Source: Lederbergia panacisoli
GTDB lineage: Bacteria; Bacillota; Bacilli; Bacillales; Bacillaceae_C
Reading direction: 5' to 3'
Assembly: GCF_024626525.1 (NCBI RefSeq)
Contig: NZ_JANJGU010000012.1
Span: forward strand, 1-64,000
Length of the DNA stretch: 64,000 bases
Part shown: in pieces, positions 45,325 to 53,956 of the stretch
Position numbering within the stretch: position 1 is the stretch's first letter
Layout of the letters: every line of letters starts with the position of its first letter
The notes under the pieces: generated by a model
The model's database searches: none
What the model was told of the DNA's origin: nothing
Seen by the model: only the letters and a program-made list of their open reading frames with translations
Made by a program: the position numbers and the translations under genes

Positions 45325-45441
45325 AAAAATCCCCCTTTGTTCACTTAATAAAAAAATAGAAGCTGCACCTTACCCTACTTATTACTAACCGATATTTCTG
45401 CACCTTGCCAAAATTCACATTCAAATCCAGCCAGACGCAGG

Positions 45442-45454
45442 TGAAAGCGCTACA
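45442..45454. promoter_or_regulatory. Candidate cre site of the GH85 gene
   Basis: TGAAAGCGCTACA matches the strong half of the CcpA consensus and lies 118 bp upstream of the GH85 start. The last bases deviate. Confidence 0.4.
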
Positions 45455-45562
45455 CTAAACAAACCATAAATCTACAAAATTATCCACAGCAAATCCCCAA
45501 ACCCACATAAATTGAGCCGAACTAACTACCACCCCCAGTGCACCCATGGGCACTTATTCCTG

Positions 45563-45682
45563 AATTGTGTCGGTGCCTGGCACTCACACATTGTGTCGGT
45601 GCCTGGCACTCACACAACTTCGAAACTAATCACACTATTTTGAATTGTACGGAAGTTGCGCGAGTGCCTGGCACTGTTGCAT
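45563..45682. repeat. REP-like palindromes upstream of the RAYT gene
   Basis: Three GTGCCTGGCAC cores at 45573, 45599 and 45664, flanked by GTTGTGT/ACACAAC-type arms. The gene-free interval 45325-45872 holds these, the cre-like site and the leader of the transposase gene. A 42-codon frame ending at the RAYT start has no standard start codon. Confidence 0.88.
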
Positions 45683-45872
45683 ATATCGGAAACTATGATT
45701 ATGATAGGAGGTGAAGGAAGATTCAGAATATAATACTAGGAGGGATTTATCATTCAAAATTTATTAATGGACGGAGAACTCAATAGAATGAGTTTGATGG
45801 TTTTTAAGAAAGCCGCTATTAGGAGAGTAAGAATTGATATTTTTAGCGTATGGATGAGAGGTGGAGAGAGAA

Positions 45873-46454
45873 ATGGCTAGACCAATGCGAACTTGGCATC
45901 CTAGCAATTACTATCATATCTCGATCCGTGGAAATAATCGTCAAAGCATTTTTCAAGGGGATCCGGACGTGTCAGAATATTTTCGTATCCTAAGGTATGT
46001 CTATGAAAAGTATCGTTTTGAAATATATGCTTACTGTATAATGAATAACCACACCCACCTCTTGCTTCAATCCCACGAAGTCCCTTTAGGAAAACTTATG
46101 GCCATTCTCAACAAAAGATACAGCGATTATTTCCGAAAAAAATACGAGTACACTGGGCAAATCTACGAAAACAGATACTATTCAAATGAAATCATCGGCT
46201 TTATGAGTTTACTAAACGCCAGCGCCTATATTCACCGCAACCCCCTTGAAACTAAAATACCTATTGTACAAACAATGGAACAATACCATTTTAGCTCATA
46301 CCAATACTACTTCCACAATCGGCAATCACCCTACCCTTTCCTTAACCTCACACTGCTCCCAAACCTAATTCCCGGCCAACCACCCGACAAATTAACAGCA
46401 TATACACAATATTGCATACAATACAAAAGTGCCAAGCACCCGAACAACTATTGA
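45873..46454 (+). CDS. REP-associated tyrosine transposase (RAYT, Y1 family)
   Basis: A 193-residue single-strand nuclease of the Y1_Tnp/IS200-like fold. The HUH-type motif is H60-T-H62 in CIMNNHTHLLLQ. The catalytic Tyr is expected in ENRYYSNEI (Y102/Y103), and the family start ARPMRTWHPSNYYHISIRGN is clear. GAGGTGGAGAGAGAA sets the start at 45873. The gene is bracketed by GTGCCTGGCAC palindromes on both sides, as is typical for RAYT genes and the REP sequences they process. Full length; no IS ends are seen, so it is probably a domesticated single-copy gene. Confidence 0.9.
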   Translation: MARPMRTWHPSNYYHISIRGNNRQSIFQGDPDVSEYFRILRYVYEKYRFEIYAYCIMNNHTHLLLQSHEVPLGKLMAILNKRYSDYFRKKYEYTGQIYENRYYSNEIIGFMSLLNASAYIHRNPLETKIPIVQTMEQYHFSSYQYYFHNRQSPYPFLNLTLLPNLIPGQPPDKLTAYTQYCIQYKSAKHPNNY

Positions 46455-46500
46455 ACAATTCTGAATTGTACCAGAGTTGTGTGGGTGCCTGGCACTCATA
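46427..46500. repeat. REP-like palindromes downstream of the RAYT gene
   Basis: A degenerate copy GTGCCAAGCAC (46429) inside the last codons of the RAYT gene and an exact GTGCCTGGCAC (46485), 56 bp apart and inverted relative to each other. The second overlaps the 3' end of the sulfatase gene. Confidence 0.85.
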
Positions 46501-47956
46501 CAAATTCCCGGGGATGGCGCCTCATAAGTTCAGGCACGGCATCTGCTCTACCTGTTTCTTCTAATCGTTTCACATAGTCTTTTAGATGGCCTTTTGCATG
46601 GTATGGGCCGCCTTCTTTTATTACAGTCCAGAGTGGGTCGACGTCGAATGGCATGGTGCTCATCATTTCGTCGTGCCATTCATTTAATTGATAGACGGCT
46701 TCCTTGCATAGATCAGGTCTCTCTGACGCCAAATCATTCATTTCGAAAGGGTCCTCTTTTATGTTGAAAAGCATTTCCTTATTGAATAAGTGGTAGCCAT
46801 CGTGGTATGTCCGAATATATAACCAGTCGCCGAATCTCACACTTCTCTGGCAAACGTGTGCACATTGCGAAATAACAAGAAAATCCCGTCCCGTATCTTT
46901 GCCATCCGTTAAGCTACTTGCAAAACTTCTTCCATCCCAACTCTCAGCAGGTTCCTTACCAACCAGCTCGGCAATAGTCGGAAGGATATCTAGATGATAA
47001 TGAAGCCCTTTATCAACATGCCCCTTTTGACATCCCGGCCAACGAATGATCATCGGAATTCGGCATGTACCTTGGTCTGCCGTACCGTGCTCACCGTATA
47101 TCCCCAATTCTCCCATATTTTCACCATGATCCGCCGTAATAATGATGATGACTTCATCCATGATCCCTTGCTTTTCAAGCTCAGCAAAAATCTTGCCAAC
47201 ATGATCATCCATATGCTTTATTCCACAATCGTACCCATCGATCATTTTTCGCAAATCATTTCGATCCTTTATTTCGCCCGGATAACGTGGATACTCTGGA
47301 TTCGTATTGCTATCGTACATATTTATTTCATGTACACTATGCGGACCAACTTTTTCCTTATGCTTTTCAAAAACTTCATCTGTAATCCATTCAGGGAGAG
47401 GCTCATCTGCAAATGGATTCCCAAAAGATTCCGGAGCGCGATACGGAGTATGCGGATCCCAATAATTCACATATAAAAACCAATCATCCCTACTCGCGTT
47501 ATTTTCTAGCCAATTCATGACGGTAGGAGTAACTTCTTCGGCTGATTCCATTCCGCCTTTTCCCGTATTATGAATTTCATTGAATCCGGCATAAAATGTA
47601 TAAGCAGAATGCCTTTCACCAAAAGGACTAATCAATGTTGTTTTCATCCCTAATGAACGAAAGAGAGCCGGAAAACTTTCGGAAGCCAGCTTATCCCGAA
47701 ATTCTCTCGCTTGTCCCTCATGTCTAACGTCAGCCGCGGTTCCGCCATGTCCCACAACTCCATTATGTATTCCAAACTTTCCCGTCATTAACGCAGTCCG
47801 CGAAGGAAAACATGGTGCATCAGACGTATAATAATTTGTGAACTTTACACCTTCTGCTGCAATTTGATCAATATTAGGCGAAGTATTGCGATGGTAGCCA
47901 TAGCACCCTAAATGCTTCGGACTAGTGGAATCTAAATCGAGAAAAAGAACTTTCAT
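46496..47956 (-). CDS. Sulfatase family hydrolase
   Basis: A 486-residue type I sulfatase without signal peptide, so probably cytoplasmic. The formylglycine motif C-x-P-S-R is at C49 (DAPCFPSRTALMTGK). Metal-site segments are MKVLFLDLDSTSPKHLGCYGY and ITADHGENMGELG. The Cys must be oxidised by a maturase, not found in this window. GGAGAGG precedes the ATG. Substrate is unknown, but ABC transporter and amino-sugar genes nearby suggest a sulfated glycosaminoglycan or mucin sugar. Confidence 0.9.
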   Translation of the reverse strand: MKVLFLDLDSTSPKHLGCYGYHRNTSPNIDQIAAEGVKFTNYYTSDAPCFPSRTALMTGKFGIHNGVVGHGGTAADVRHEGQAREFRDKLASESFPALFRSLGMKTTLISPFGERHSAYTFYAGFNEIHNTGKGGMESAEEVTPTVMNWLENNASRDDWFLYVNYWDPHTPYRAPESFGNPFADEPLPEWITDEVFEKHKEKVGPHSVHEINMYDSNTNPEYPRYPGEIKDRNDLRKMIDGYDCGIKHMDDHVGKIFAELEKQGIMDEVIIIITADHGENMGELGIYGEHGTADQGTCRIPMIIRWPGCQKGHVDKGLHYHLDILPTIAELVGKEPAESWDGRSFASSLTDGKDTGRDFLVISQCAHVCQRSVRFGDWLYIRTYHDGYHLFNKEMLFNIKEDPFEMNDLASERPDLCKEAVYQLNEWHDEMMSTMPFDVDPLWTVIKEGGPYHAKGHLKDYVKRLEETGRADAVPELMRRHPREFV

Positions 47957-48098
47957 ACATTTACCTCTCCTTTAAAATAGTAAAATCCGACTTTATATAG
48001 TTTTCGACAAAAACATCTAGATCCCTTGAAAAGATTTTAATGCATAAAAAAGAAATGTTAACAAAAGATAAATGGAAAATCAAAAGGGAGTGAATATC

Positions 48099-48284
48099 GT
48101 GGACGCAAACAGAGTAAAACAAATTTTATCATCATCTGCCGAAATTACCGTTAACTATCACGATGTTCCAATATGGATCAATAGCCTAAACGAGGACGAG
48201 CAAACAGCAATTGTTCAAACAATTGACAATCGGAAACTGGGAGAAGAAACCACAGTGAAGATTGACGAATTAAAGGAAGTCTAA
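48099..48284 (+). CDS. sspH: H-type small acid-soluble spore protein
   Basis: A 61-residue minor spore-core protein. It has the family pattern ANRVKQILSSSAEITVNY, then VPIWI and a C-terminal KIDELKEV. The start is GTG at 48099, preceded by AAAAGGGAGTGAATATC; this gives the usual length of about 60, unlike the longer frame from 48072. It is expected to be made in the forespore. It is the clearest sign that the organism forms endospores. Confidence 0.88.
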   Translation: MDANRVKQILSSSAEITVNYHDVPIWINSLNEDEQTAIVQTIDNRKLGEETTVKIDELKEV

Positions 48285-48369
48285 ATTGTACGAGTGCCTG
48301 GCACTCGTACAATTCTAATTATTCACAATTGCACCTGAATTGTTTGAGTGCCTGGCACCCAAACAATTC
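48284..48369. repeat. REP-like palindrome pair after sspH
   Basis: A perfect 31-bp palindrome around GTGCCTGGCAC (48294), arms AATTGTACGA/TCGTACAATT, starting at the sspH stop codon; a second core at 48348 with TTGTTTGA/CCAAACAA arms, 54 bp away in the same orientation. Confidence 0.9.
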
Positions 48370-48507
48370 CAAATCTTCCCTCTAGCAACATGCTTTCAAA
48401 GTTAAGTATGCTAAATTATAATGGTAAAAAATAAAAGAAGTAGCAACCCATCTGCCACAGAAGGGTTGTTACGTCATTTTATTAGTGTCTAGTGGGAGGT
48501 AAAGGTT

Positions 48508-49272
48508 ATGGCAATAGCAGGTTACTCAAGGTTTCACGATTTTAAGAATTTGATTCAATCGATCCCAGCCTCACATTTAGAGGAAGAAATGCTAGATGAA
48601 CAGTTTCTATTAGAAAAAAATGAAAAGAAAAAGCTTGAAATATATTACGCCCCATTTGAATATGTAAATCCAATAGCTAGAATATTGATTGTCGGGATTA
48701 CTCCCGGTCTTCATCAAATGAAAAAGTCTTATACTACTGTAATAAACGCTAGAAATCAGATTGAGAATGATGAGGAAATTTTAAGGCAAGTAAAAAATAA
48801 TTCTAGCTTTGAAGGGCCGATGAGGAAAAACTTAGTTCAAATGTTAGATGAACTAGGTTTGCACGAATATTTAGGATTAACTTCAACTATGAGTTTTTTC
48901 AACGAGTCTAGTAATATAGTACAGACAACATCAATTATTCCTTACCCAGTATTTTACAATGGAAAGAATTTCAATGGCTCAACACCAAACATATTAAAGA
49001 ACGAAATCTTGAAAAAATATGTTACAGAGTTTTTTGCTTCAGAAATGAGAAAACTTAACAATCCACTCATTATCCCTTTAGGTGTGAACGTATCAAATGC
49101 ATTAAACTACTTATCTAATAACGATCTCCTAGATGTAAAGAACTTTCTTTCAGGGTTTCCACATCCCTCAGGTGGAAATGGTCATCGACACAAACAATTT
49201 GCCGAAAACAAAAACCATATGCAAGAAATATTAAAAACTCATTTTCAAAACGAAACAATCGCTACACTTTAA
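48508..49272 (+). CDS. Uracil-DNA-glycosylase-fold protein, orphan
   Basis: A 254-residue protein resembling the UDG superfamily. Motif 1 is G63-I-T-P-G67 (family 2 enzymes have GINPG); motif 2 is H219-P-S in GFPHPSGGNGHR, and a core strand is ILIVGITPG. The catalytic Asn of motif 1 is Thr, so base excision may be altered or lost. GGGAGGTAAAGG precedes the ATG. A hairpin GTAGCAACCC/GGGTTGTTAC (48440-48449 with 48463-48472) lies in its leader. It has no operon partners and REP palindromes lie on both sides. It could be a repair or defence protein. Confidence 0.65.
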   Translation: MAIAGYSRFHDFKNLIQSIPASHLEEEMLDEQFLLEKNEKKKLEIYYAPFEYVNPIARILIVGITPGLHQMKKSYTTVINARNQIENDEEILRQVKNNSSFEGPMRKNLVQMLDELGLHEYLGLTSTMSFFNESSNIVQTTSIIPYPVFYNGKNFNGSTPNILKNEILKKYVTEFFASEMRKLNNPLIIPLGVNVSNALNYLSNNDLLDVKNFLSGFPHPSGGNGHRHKQFAENKNHMQEILKTHFQNETIATL

Positions 49273-49312
49273 TATAGACCCTTCAATTTTGAATATTCAC
49301 AATTGTTCCTGA

Positions 49313-49445
49313 TTTGTTTGAGTGCCTGGCACTCATTCAATTTTAAATACTCACAATTGTCACGGAATTGTTCGAGTGCCTGGCACCCGTTCAATTTTAA
49401 ATACTCACAATTGTTCCGGAATTGTTCGGGTGCCTGGCACCAAAA
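49313..49445. repeat. REP-like palindrome triplet (49.3 kb)
   Basis: Three GTGCCTGGCAC cores at 49322, 49376 and 49430, exactly 54 bp apart, each with TTGTTCGA or TTGTTTGA arms and a linker TTTTAAATACTCACAATTGT. They lie between the convergent UDG-like and permease genes. Confidence 0.92.
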
Positions 49446-49470
49446 CAGCGCCTAAACAGCACCCAAACAA

Positions 49471-50520
49471 TTAAGAAGTTTTCTCCTTCCTCTGTAACAG
49501 CACCGCCCCAATGACAATCAGCCCTTTGAAGGCCTCGCGCAAAAACGGTGGCACACCAAATAGATTCAGCAAATTGTTCATTACTGCGATGATCAGCATC
49601 CCGTATACGGTTCCGAGGATAAAGCCTCTTCCGCCCATCATGCTCGTACCGCCAACGACCGCTGCGGCGATGGCGTCCATTTCCATTCCCCTTCCGGCGT
49701 TGGAAAAGTCCATGGAGCCGATACGGGAAACTTGGATGATGGCGGCGATCGAAACGAGGACGCCCATCAGCGCGTACACTCGCAGCTTCACCTTATTCAC
49801 GTTCACACCGGAAAGTTTAGCGGCTCGCTCGTTCGATCCAACCGCAATAATGTGCCGTCCGAAGGTTGTCCGCTTTGATACATAGTACAGAATATACGCA
49901 ATGATTGCCCAATAAATAATCGGCATAATCATATAATTTCCTAATTTAAAACTAGCAATCTGTAAAAATTCCACTGGCACCTTCGGATTATACCCTTGCA
50001 TGAAATGCTGCGTCACACTTCTGAAAATCATCATTGCTCCCAATGTGGCAATGAATGGAGGCACATTCCCTTTCGTAATCGTGACGCCAACCAATGAACC
50101 TAGTAAATAGCCAAAAAACACGACCAACAAAATCGTCACAACAAATGCAGGAAATCCTGTCATCCCTATCATGCCCAAAATCCCTTTTGTGCCCGTATCA
50201 AGAAGGATCATCGTCAAAGCACCTGTCGCAACCAATGTGGAACCGACAGCTAAATCGATGCCTCCCGTCATAATGACCAAAGTCATACCTAGAGCAATGA
50301 TTCCGACTCCTGCATTATTTCTTAAAATATTGATCCAGTTATTGATCCAGGACTGGAACCACTCGCCAAACGAATGATAATCGAACCCCAAAACCAACGT
50401 CTGTAAAATAATCATGATAATAAGAGCGATCGCTGTACTAAAAATAGGGTCATTTACCCATTTATGTTTAAACCACACGAAAAAATATCTACTATTTTTC
50501 ACACTGGCATTTTCCATCAT
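49471..50520 (-). CDS. Ribose-type ABC transporter permease
   Basis: A 349-residue RbsC/YtfT-like permease of a CUT2 sugar importer with eight to ten spans. Family segments are IIALGMTLVIMTGGIDLAVGS, AVGSNERAAKLSGVNV and DAIAAAVVGGTSMMGGRG. The ATG at 50520 follows GAGAGGAACGCC; the annotated frame reaches into the upstream gene. It is the last gene of a three-gene transporter set. Confidence 0.9.
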   Translation of the reverse strand: MMENASVKNSRYFFVWFKHKWVNDPIFSTAIALIIMIILQTLVLGFDYHSFGEWFQSWINNWINILRNNAGVGIIALGMTLVIMTGGIDLAVGSTLVATGALTMILLDTGTKGILGMIGMTGFPAFVVTILLVVFFGYLLGSLVGVTITKGNVPPFIATLGAMMIFRSVTQHFMQGYNPKVPVEFLQIASFKLGNYMIMPIIYWAIIAYILYYVSKRTTFGRHIIAVGSNERAAKLSGVNVNKVKLRVYALMGVLVSIAAIIQVSRIGSMDFSNAGRGMEMDAIAAAVVGGTSMMGGRGFILGTVYGMLIIAVMNNLLNLFGVPPFLREAFKGLIVIGAVLLQRKEKTS

Positions 50521-50533
50521 TGGCGTTCCTCTC

Positions 50534-52027
50534 TTATTCATGAGTCAACCGCCCACCAGTAGCAAGACTCATAATATTTTGCTCAGTCATATCCTTTCCG
50601 GTCACTTCGCCTTGAATAACCCCATGATACATAACGAGAGCGCGATCACATACACGAATAATTTCAGACGCTTCACTAGAAAGGACGAAAATCGCGATAT
50701 TGCGATTGGCAAGCTGCAAAATAATATCATATATATCCTCTTTTGCGCCTACATCTACGCCTTGGGTAGGGTTGTCTAAAATAAGCAGTTTCGGATCTGA
50801 CGCTAGCCATTTAGCGAGCACCACTTTTTGTTGATTTCCTCCGGACAAACTCGTAATACTATCCGTCAGCTTGCCCATTTTTAACTGCAATGCTTTTCGT
50901 TGCTCTTCGAACGTCAACTGATGTTTCTTCACATCGATAATACCTAGCTTAGAAAACTTAGACCATGTGACGATTGACGCGTTCTCAAATATATTCAAAT
51001 CTTTGATAATCGCATTTTCTTTTCGGTTGCGCGGTAAATACGCAATTCCTTCTTTTATCGCCTGTGTGGTACTTTTAATCGCAATTTCTTTTTCATATAA
51101 AAATATTTTCCCCTTCGAAACTTTATCAGCTCCGAAAATCGCTTGAAACAGTTCACTGCGCCCATCACCGAGAAGACCAGTAACACCTACTATTTCGCCA
51201 GTTTTAATAGAAAAATTAATATCCCTAAAACTATGATCCGACGTTAGCCCCTCTATCCGTAAAATCTCCGCCCCTAATGTTTTCTCCCTAGTTAACGGCT
51301 CCGTGCGCACATCAAATCCAACCATAAAACGTGCCAAATCATTCATTGTGACAATACCGACATCGCCTTCTGCCACTCGATGTCCATCCCGAAGCACGAC
51401 ATATCGATCACAAATCTCCATCACTTCATTTAATTTATGAGATATAAAAATAATTCCGACATTGTGGTCCTTCAACGTTCTCATCATTGTAAAAACACGC
51501 TTAATTTCTTGATCCGTAAGTGAAGTCGTAGGCTCATCCATAATAATAATCGACGCATTCGTCATCATCGCCCGGCATATTTCAACGATTTGCTTATAAG
51601 AAGCATCCAAATCGCCAACCATCGTATTCGGATCGAGATTTACGTTCATTTGCCGAAACATTTTTTCCGTTTCCGCAAACATTCTTTCTAAGTCAAGACT
51701 CCCCATCTTCGTTTTAAGCTCCCGACCTAGAAACATATTTTCAAAGATTGGCAAATCGTTGATCAAATTCAGTTCCTGATGGATGAAGGCAATTCCCGCT
51801 CTCTGTGATTCCGCCGGCGTGTTGAATACCACCTGCTCCCCGTCGACCGTAATCTGTCCAGAATCAGCAGGTAAAACTCCACCCAATATATTCATGAGTG
51901 TTGATTTTCCGGCTCCATTTTCCCCGAGCAAAGCGCAAATTTCACCGCCACTAAGTGTAAAAGATACATCTTTAAGCACATGATTACTTCCAAAGGACTT
52001 GCGGATGTTTTTCATCTCAATGATCAT
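50534..52027 (-). CDS. Ribose-type ABC transporter ATPase (two domains)
   Basis: A 497-residue RbsA/MglA-like protein with tandem ABC domains. Domain 1: Walker A GENGAGKST and Walker B IIIMDEPTTSL. Its signature is degenerate (LDASYKQIVEICRAM). Domain 2: a degenerate Walker A (GLLGDGRSE) as usual in this family, signature LSGGNQQK, Walker B LLILDNPTQGVD, where Asn replaces the usual Glu. TTGGAAGTGATGGT precedes the ATG. Copy 2 of the dispersed element lies in its leader. Confidence 0.92.
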   Translation of the reverse strand: MIIEMKNIRKSFGSNHVLKDVSFTLSGGEICALLGENGAGKSTLMNILGGVLPADSGQITVDGEQVVFNTPAESQRAGIAFIHQELNLINDLPIFENMFLGRELKTKMGSLDLERMFAETEKMFRQMNVNLDPNTMVGDLDASYKQIVEICRAMMTNASIIIMDEPTTSLTDQEIKRVFTMMRTLKDHNVGIIFISHKLNEVMEICDRYVVLRDGHRVAEGDVGIVTMNDLARFMVGFDVRTEPLTREKTLGAEILRIEGLTSDHSFRDINFSIKTGEIVGVTGLLGDGRSELFQAIFGADKVSKGKIFLYEKEIAIKSTTQAIKEGIAYLPRNRKENAIIKDLNIFENASIVTWSKFSKLGIIDVKKHQLTFEEQRKALQLKMGKLTDSITSLSGGNQQKVVLAKWLASDPKLLILDNPTQGVDVGAKEDIYDIILQLANRNIAIFVLSSEASEIIRVCDRALVMYHGVIQGEVTGKDMTEQNIMSLATGGRLTHE

Positions 52028-52060
52028 ACCATCACTTCCAACTACTTTTTAAAAAGGCTA

Positions 52061-52220
52061 TTTTGTTTTTTTGTAAAAGCCCAAGAGCCGACCTAATAAG
52101 GAAGTTTAGCTCTTCTTATTAAGCTAGTAGCTATTTTCCCAGTTTTAATATCAGTCTCCAAAGGTGAAATATTTCTCGTTATTTGGATTTACATCTAAAA
52201 GCAACAATGATTTTGAAAAG
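52061..52220 (-). repeat. Dispersed intergenic element, copy 2
   Basis: Reads on the minus strand like the element at 5711-5864, with CATTGTTGCT, AAATAACGAGAAATA, ACTGATAT, GGGAAAA, TAAACTTCC, ATTAGG and CTTGGGCTTTTACAAAAAA in the same order. It sits between the binding-protein terminator and the ribosome binding site of the ATPase gene. Confidence 0.72.
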
Positions 52221-52229
52221 TGACTTATA

Positions 52230-52265
52230 AAAAGGAGACCATAGCTAAGCCATAATCTCCCTTTT
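52230..52265 (-). terminator. Terminator between binding protein and ATPase genes
   Basis: AAAAGGAGA (52230-52238) pairs with TCTCCCTTTT (52256-52265), with an inner TAGC/GCTA-like stem. A T run follows on the minus strand. As in the other ABC operon, it sits directly after the binding-protein gene. Confidence 0.75.
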
Positions 52266-52282
52266 CTTCCTGACTTCCTTAC

Positions 52283-53275
52283 TTAATACGGTGAATTTTC
52301 GTCGAGGAAATCAGTATAATTGTCACGGTCTACAATCGTTGTCGGAATCACCTTAACCTCTTCAACGCTTTCACCATTTAAAAGTTTAAGTGCAACATCT
52401 ACCGCATCCTTAACCATCGCTGGACTGTAAAGGGCAGACTCAATCCAAATATTTTCATTTTCAGGCATCATATTAAAATATTCCTGCATACCTCCCCCGC
52501 CAGTTACAACTTTTATATCTGTTCTTCCGGCTTCATCAATCGCTTGCAGGACACCAATTGACGTTTCATCATCCATCGAGTAAACAGCATCAATCTTAGA
52601 AGTGCTTGTTAAAATATCGGCAAAATCCTTCAATCCATCTTCACGGGTAAACTTCGTAGCATACGTCGAGATCTCCATATCGGGAGCAATTTCTTTCATC
52701 GTATCAACAAAGCCCTTTTTCCTTAATTCAGAAACAGATCCTGAAGTCGGAACTTCAAGCATGACGACATGGCCTTCTTTTCCAATTTTATCGACGATAT
52801 ATTTCGCTCCTTGAATCCCCATATCTTCATTGTCACCAGATACGCGGTACACACCGTCCGCGTCAATAACAATATCAAAGTTTACAACCTTTATATCTGC
52901 ATCAAGCGCTTTTTGGATCGGAACTTCCATTCCTTCCCATTGAGGGAATGCCACAATCGCTTCGGCTCCCCAAGTCATCAAGTCATCCAATTGTGACGTC
53001 ATTTCCTCCGCATTAGAACTCGTTTGAATCTGATACTCAATCTCATTGGACAGTTCCTTCGCACGAGCTTCCGCGTGATAAGCAACCGCCGCCACCCAAC
53101 CATGAGTAACAGCTGGTGCTAAAATACCAATCTTGTGTTTCTTGGCACCTGAATCAGAACCATCCGAATCATTGCCAGGACTATCTCCCGAATCCGTTGA
53201 CTTCCCTCCACAAGCCGTAAGAAGCGGAACTATAACCAATAACAACAAAGCAAACACACGAAACACCTTTCCCAC
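52283..53275 (-). CDS. Ribose-type ABC substrate-binding lipoprotein
   Basis: A 330-residue periplasmic-binding-protein type 1 lipoprotein. The signal ends in lipobox LLTACG; an Asp/Ser/Gly linker follows, then KIGILAPAVTHGWVAAVAYHAEA and VYSMDDETSIGVLQAI typical of sugar binders of the RbsB group. The GTG at 53275 follows AAAAGGGGAGGTATTTCG; an upstream extension lacks a binding site. It serves the ATPase and permease encoded downstream. Substrate unknown; a sugar freed by the sulfatase is possible. Confidence 0.9.
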   Translation of the reverse strand: MGKVFRVFALLLLVIVPLLTACGGKSTDSGDSPGNDSDGSDSGAKKHKIGILAPAVTHGWVAAVAYHAEARAKELSNEIEYQIQTSSNAEEMTSQLDDLMTWGAEAIVAFPQWEGMEVPIQKALDADIKVVNFDIVIDADGVYRVSGDNEDMGIQGAKYIVDKIGKEGHVVMLEVPTSGSVSELRKKGFVDTMKEIAPDMEISTYATKFTREDGLKDFADILTSTSKIDAVYSMDDETSIGVLQAIDEAGRTDIKVVTGGGGMQEYFNMMPENENIWIESALYSPAMVKDAVDVALKLLNGESVEEVKVIPTTIVDRDNYTDFLDENSPY

Positions 53276-53399
53276 CGAAATACCTCCCCTTTTTACAAAA
53301 CTTATAATCTCTTTAAAATCCCCAAAACCACCATTCAATGATGATTATGTCCAACAAATCAAATATATGAATTATAAATTTGCTTGAGAGTTGTGTGAG

Positions 53400-53480
53400 A
53401 GTTGTGTGAGTGCCAGGCACCCAAACAACTTCAGAACAATTCAGAATTGTGTTGGATTTGTGTGGGTGCCTGGCACCGTT
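53400..53480. repeat. REP-like palindrome pair (53.4 kb)
   Basis: GTGCCAGGCAC at 53410 and GTGCCTGGCAC at 53466, 56 bp apart and inverted, with TTGTGTG and CAAACAA arms. They lie in the intergenic space between divergent genes (53276-53575), which otherwise contains a TATAAT-like box near 53534. Confidence 0.88.
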
Positions 53481-53575
53481 CATTACAATTGTTACATTTT
53501 CTTGTTTTAGGGCGAATTTTGGTGCATTTTATGTATAATAAGTAGGGAATAGTTTTAGGTAAGGGAGGATATATA

Positions 53576-53956
53576 ATGATGGAATGGGTTTTAGCCATTT
53601 TGATTGGTGCAGCAGTGTTGCTGCTCATTTTGTCGTTTTTTAAGTCGATGAAATCATCATCAAAATTGGAAAAACAAATAGATTTGCTTTCAAATTCTTT
53701 TATGGATGATGTATATCAGCTAGAACAGAAAATGAGGAATATTGAGTTAGATGCCGAAATCACGGCACATGAAGCAGGTGTATTACCGGCCACTTCAAAG
53801 CAGCGCCTTTTGTTGAGGGACATGCTCGACTTACATAAACGCGGGTACTCATTTGATAGTATTGCAGAGAAAACACAATTGACCAAGAATGAGGTTGACC
53901 GTTTTCTCGCGCCTTACTTAAAAGCGAAAGATGAAAGGAGCAAGGTAGCCCAATGA
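53576..53956 (+). CDS. Membrane-anchored protein of unknown function
   Basis: A 126-residue protein: one N-terminal span (WVLAILIGAAVLLLILSFF), a coiled-coil-prone stretch (about 25-65, KLEKQIDLLSNSFMDDVYQLEQKM), and a C-terminal helix-turn-helix-like segment (HKRGYSFDSIAEKTQLTKNEVDRFL). GGGAGGATATATA precedes the ATG. Its stop overlaps the start of the next gene (ATGA), so the two products are probably made together. I recognise the pair as common in Bacillus but not its function. Confidence 0.75.
   Translation: MMEWVLAILIGAAVLLLILSFFKSMKSSSKLEKQIDLLSNSFMDDVYQLEQKMRNIELDAEITAHEAGVLPATSKQRLLLRDMLDLHKRGYSFDSIAEKTQLTKNEVDRFLAPYLKAKDERSKVAQ

Noticed and set aside
45755-45880. 42-codon frame ahead of the RAYT gene preceded by AGGAGGG
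   Set aside because: It would need an ATT start codon and shows no similarity that I can recognise.
48003-48010. Exact Spo0A box upstream of the sulfatase
   Set aside because: Exact 8-mer matches also occur inside coding genes (near 4024 and 54974), and about two are expected by chance in this length, so it is not listed as a separate site.
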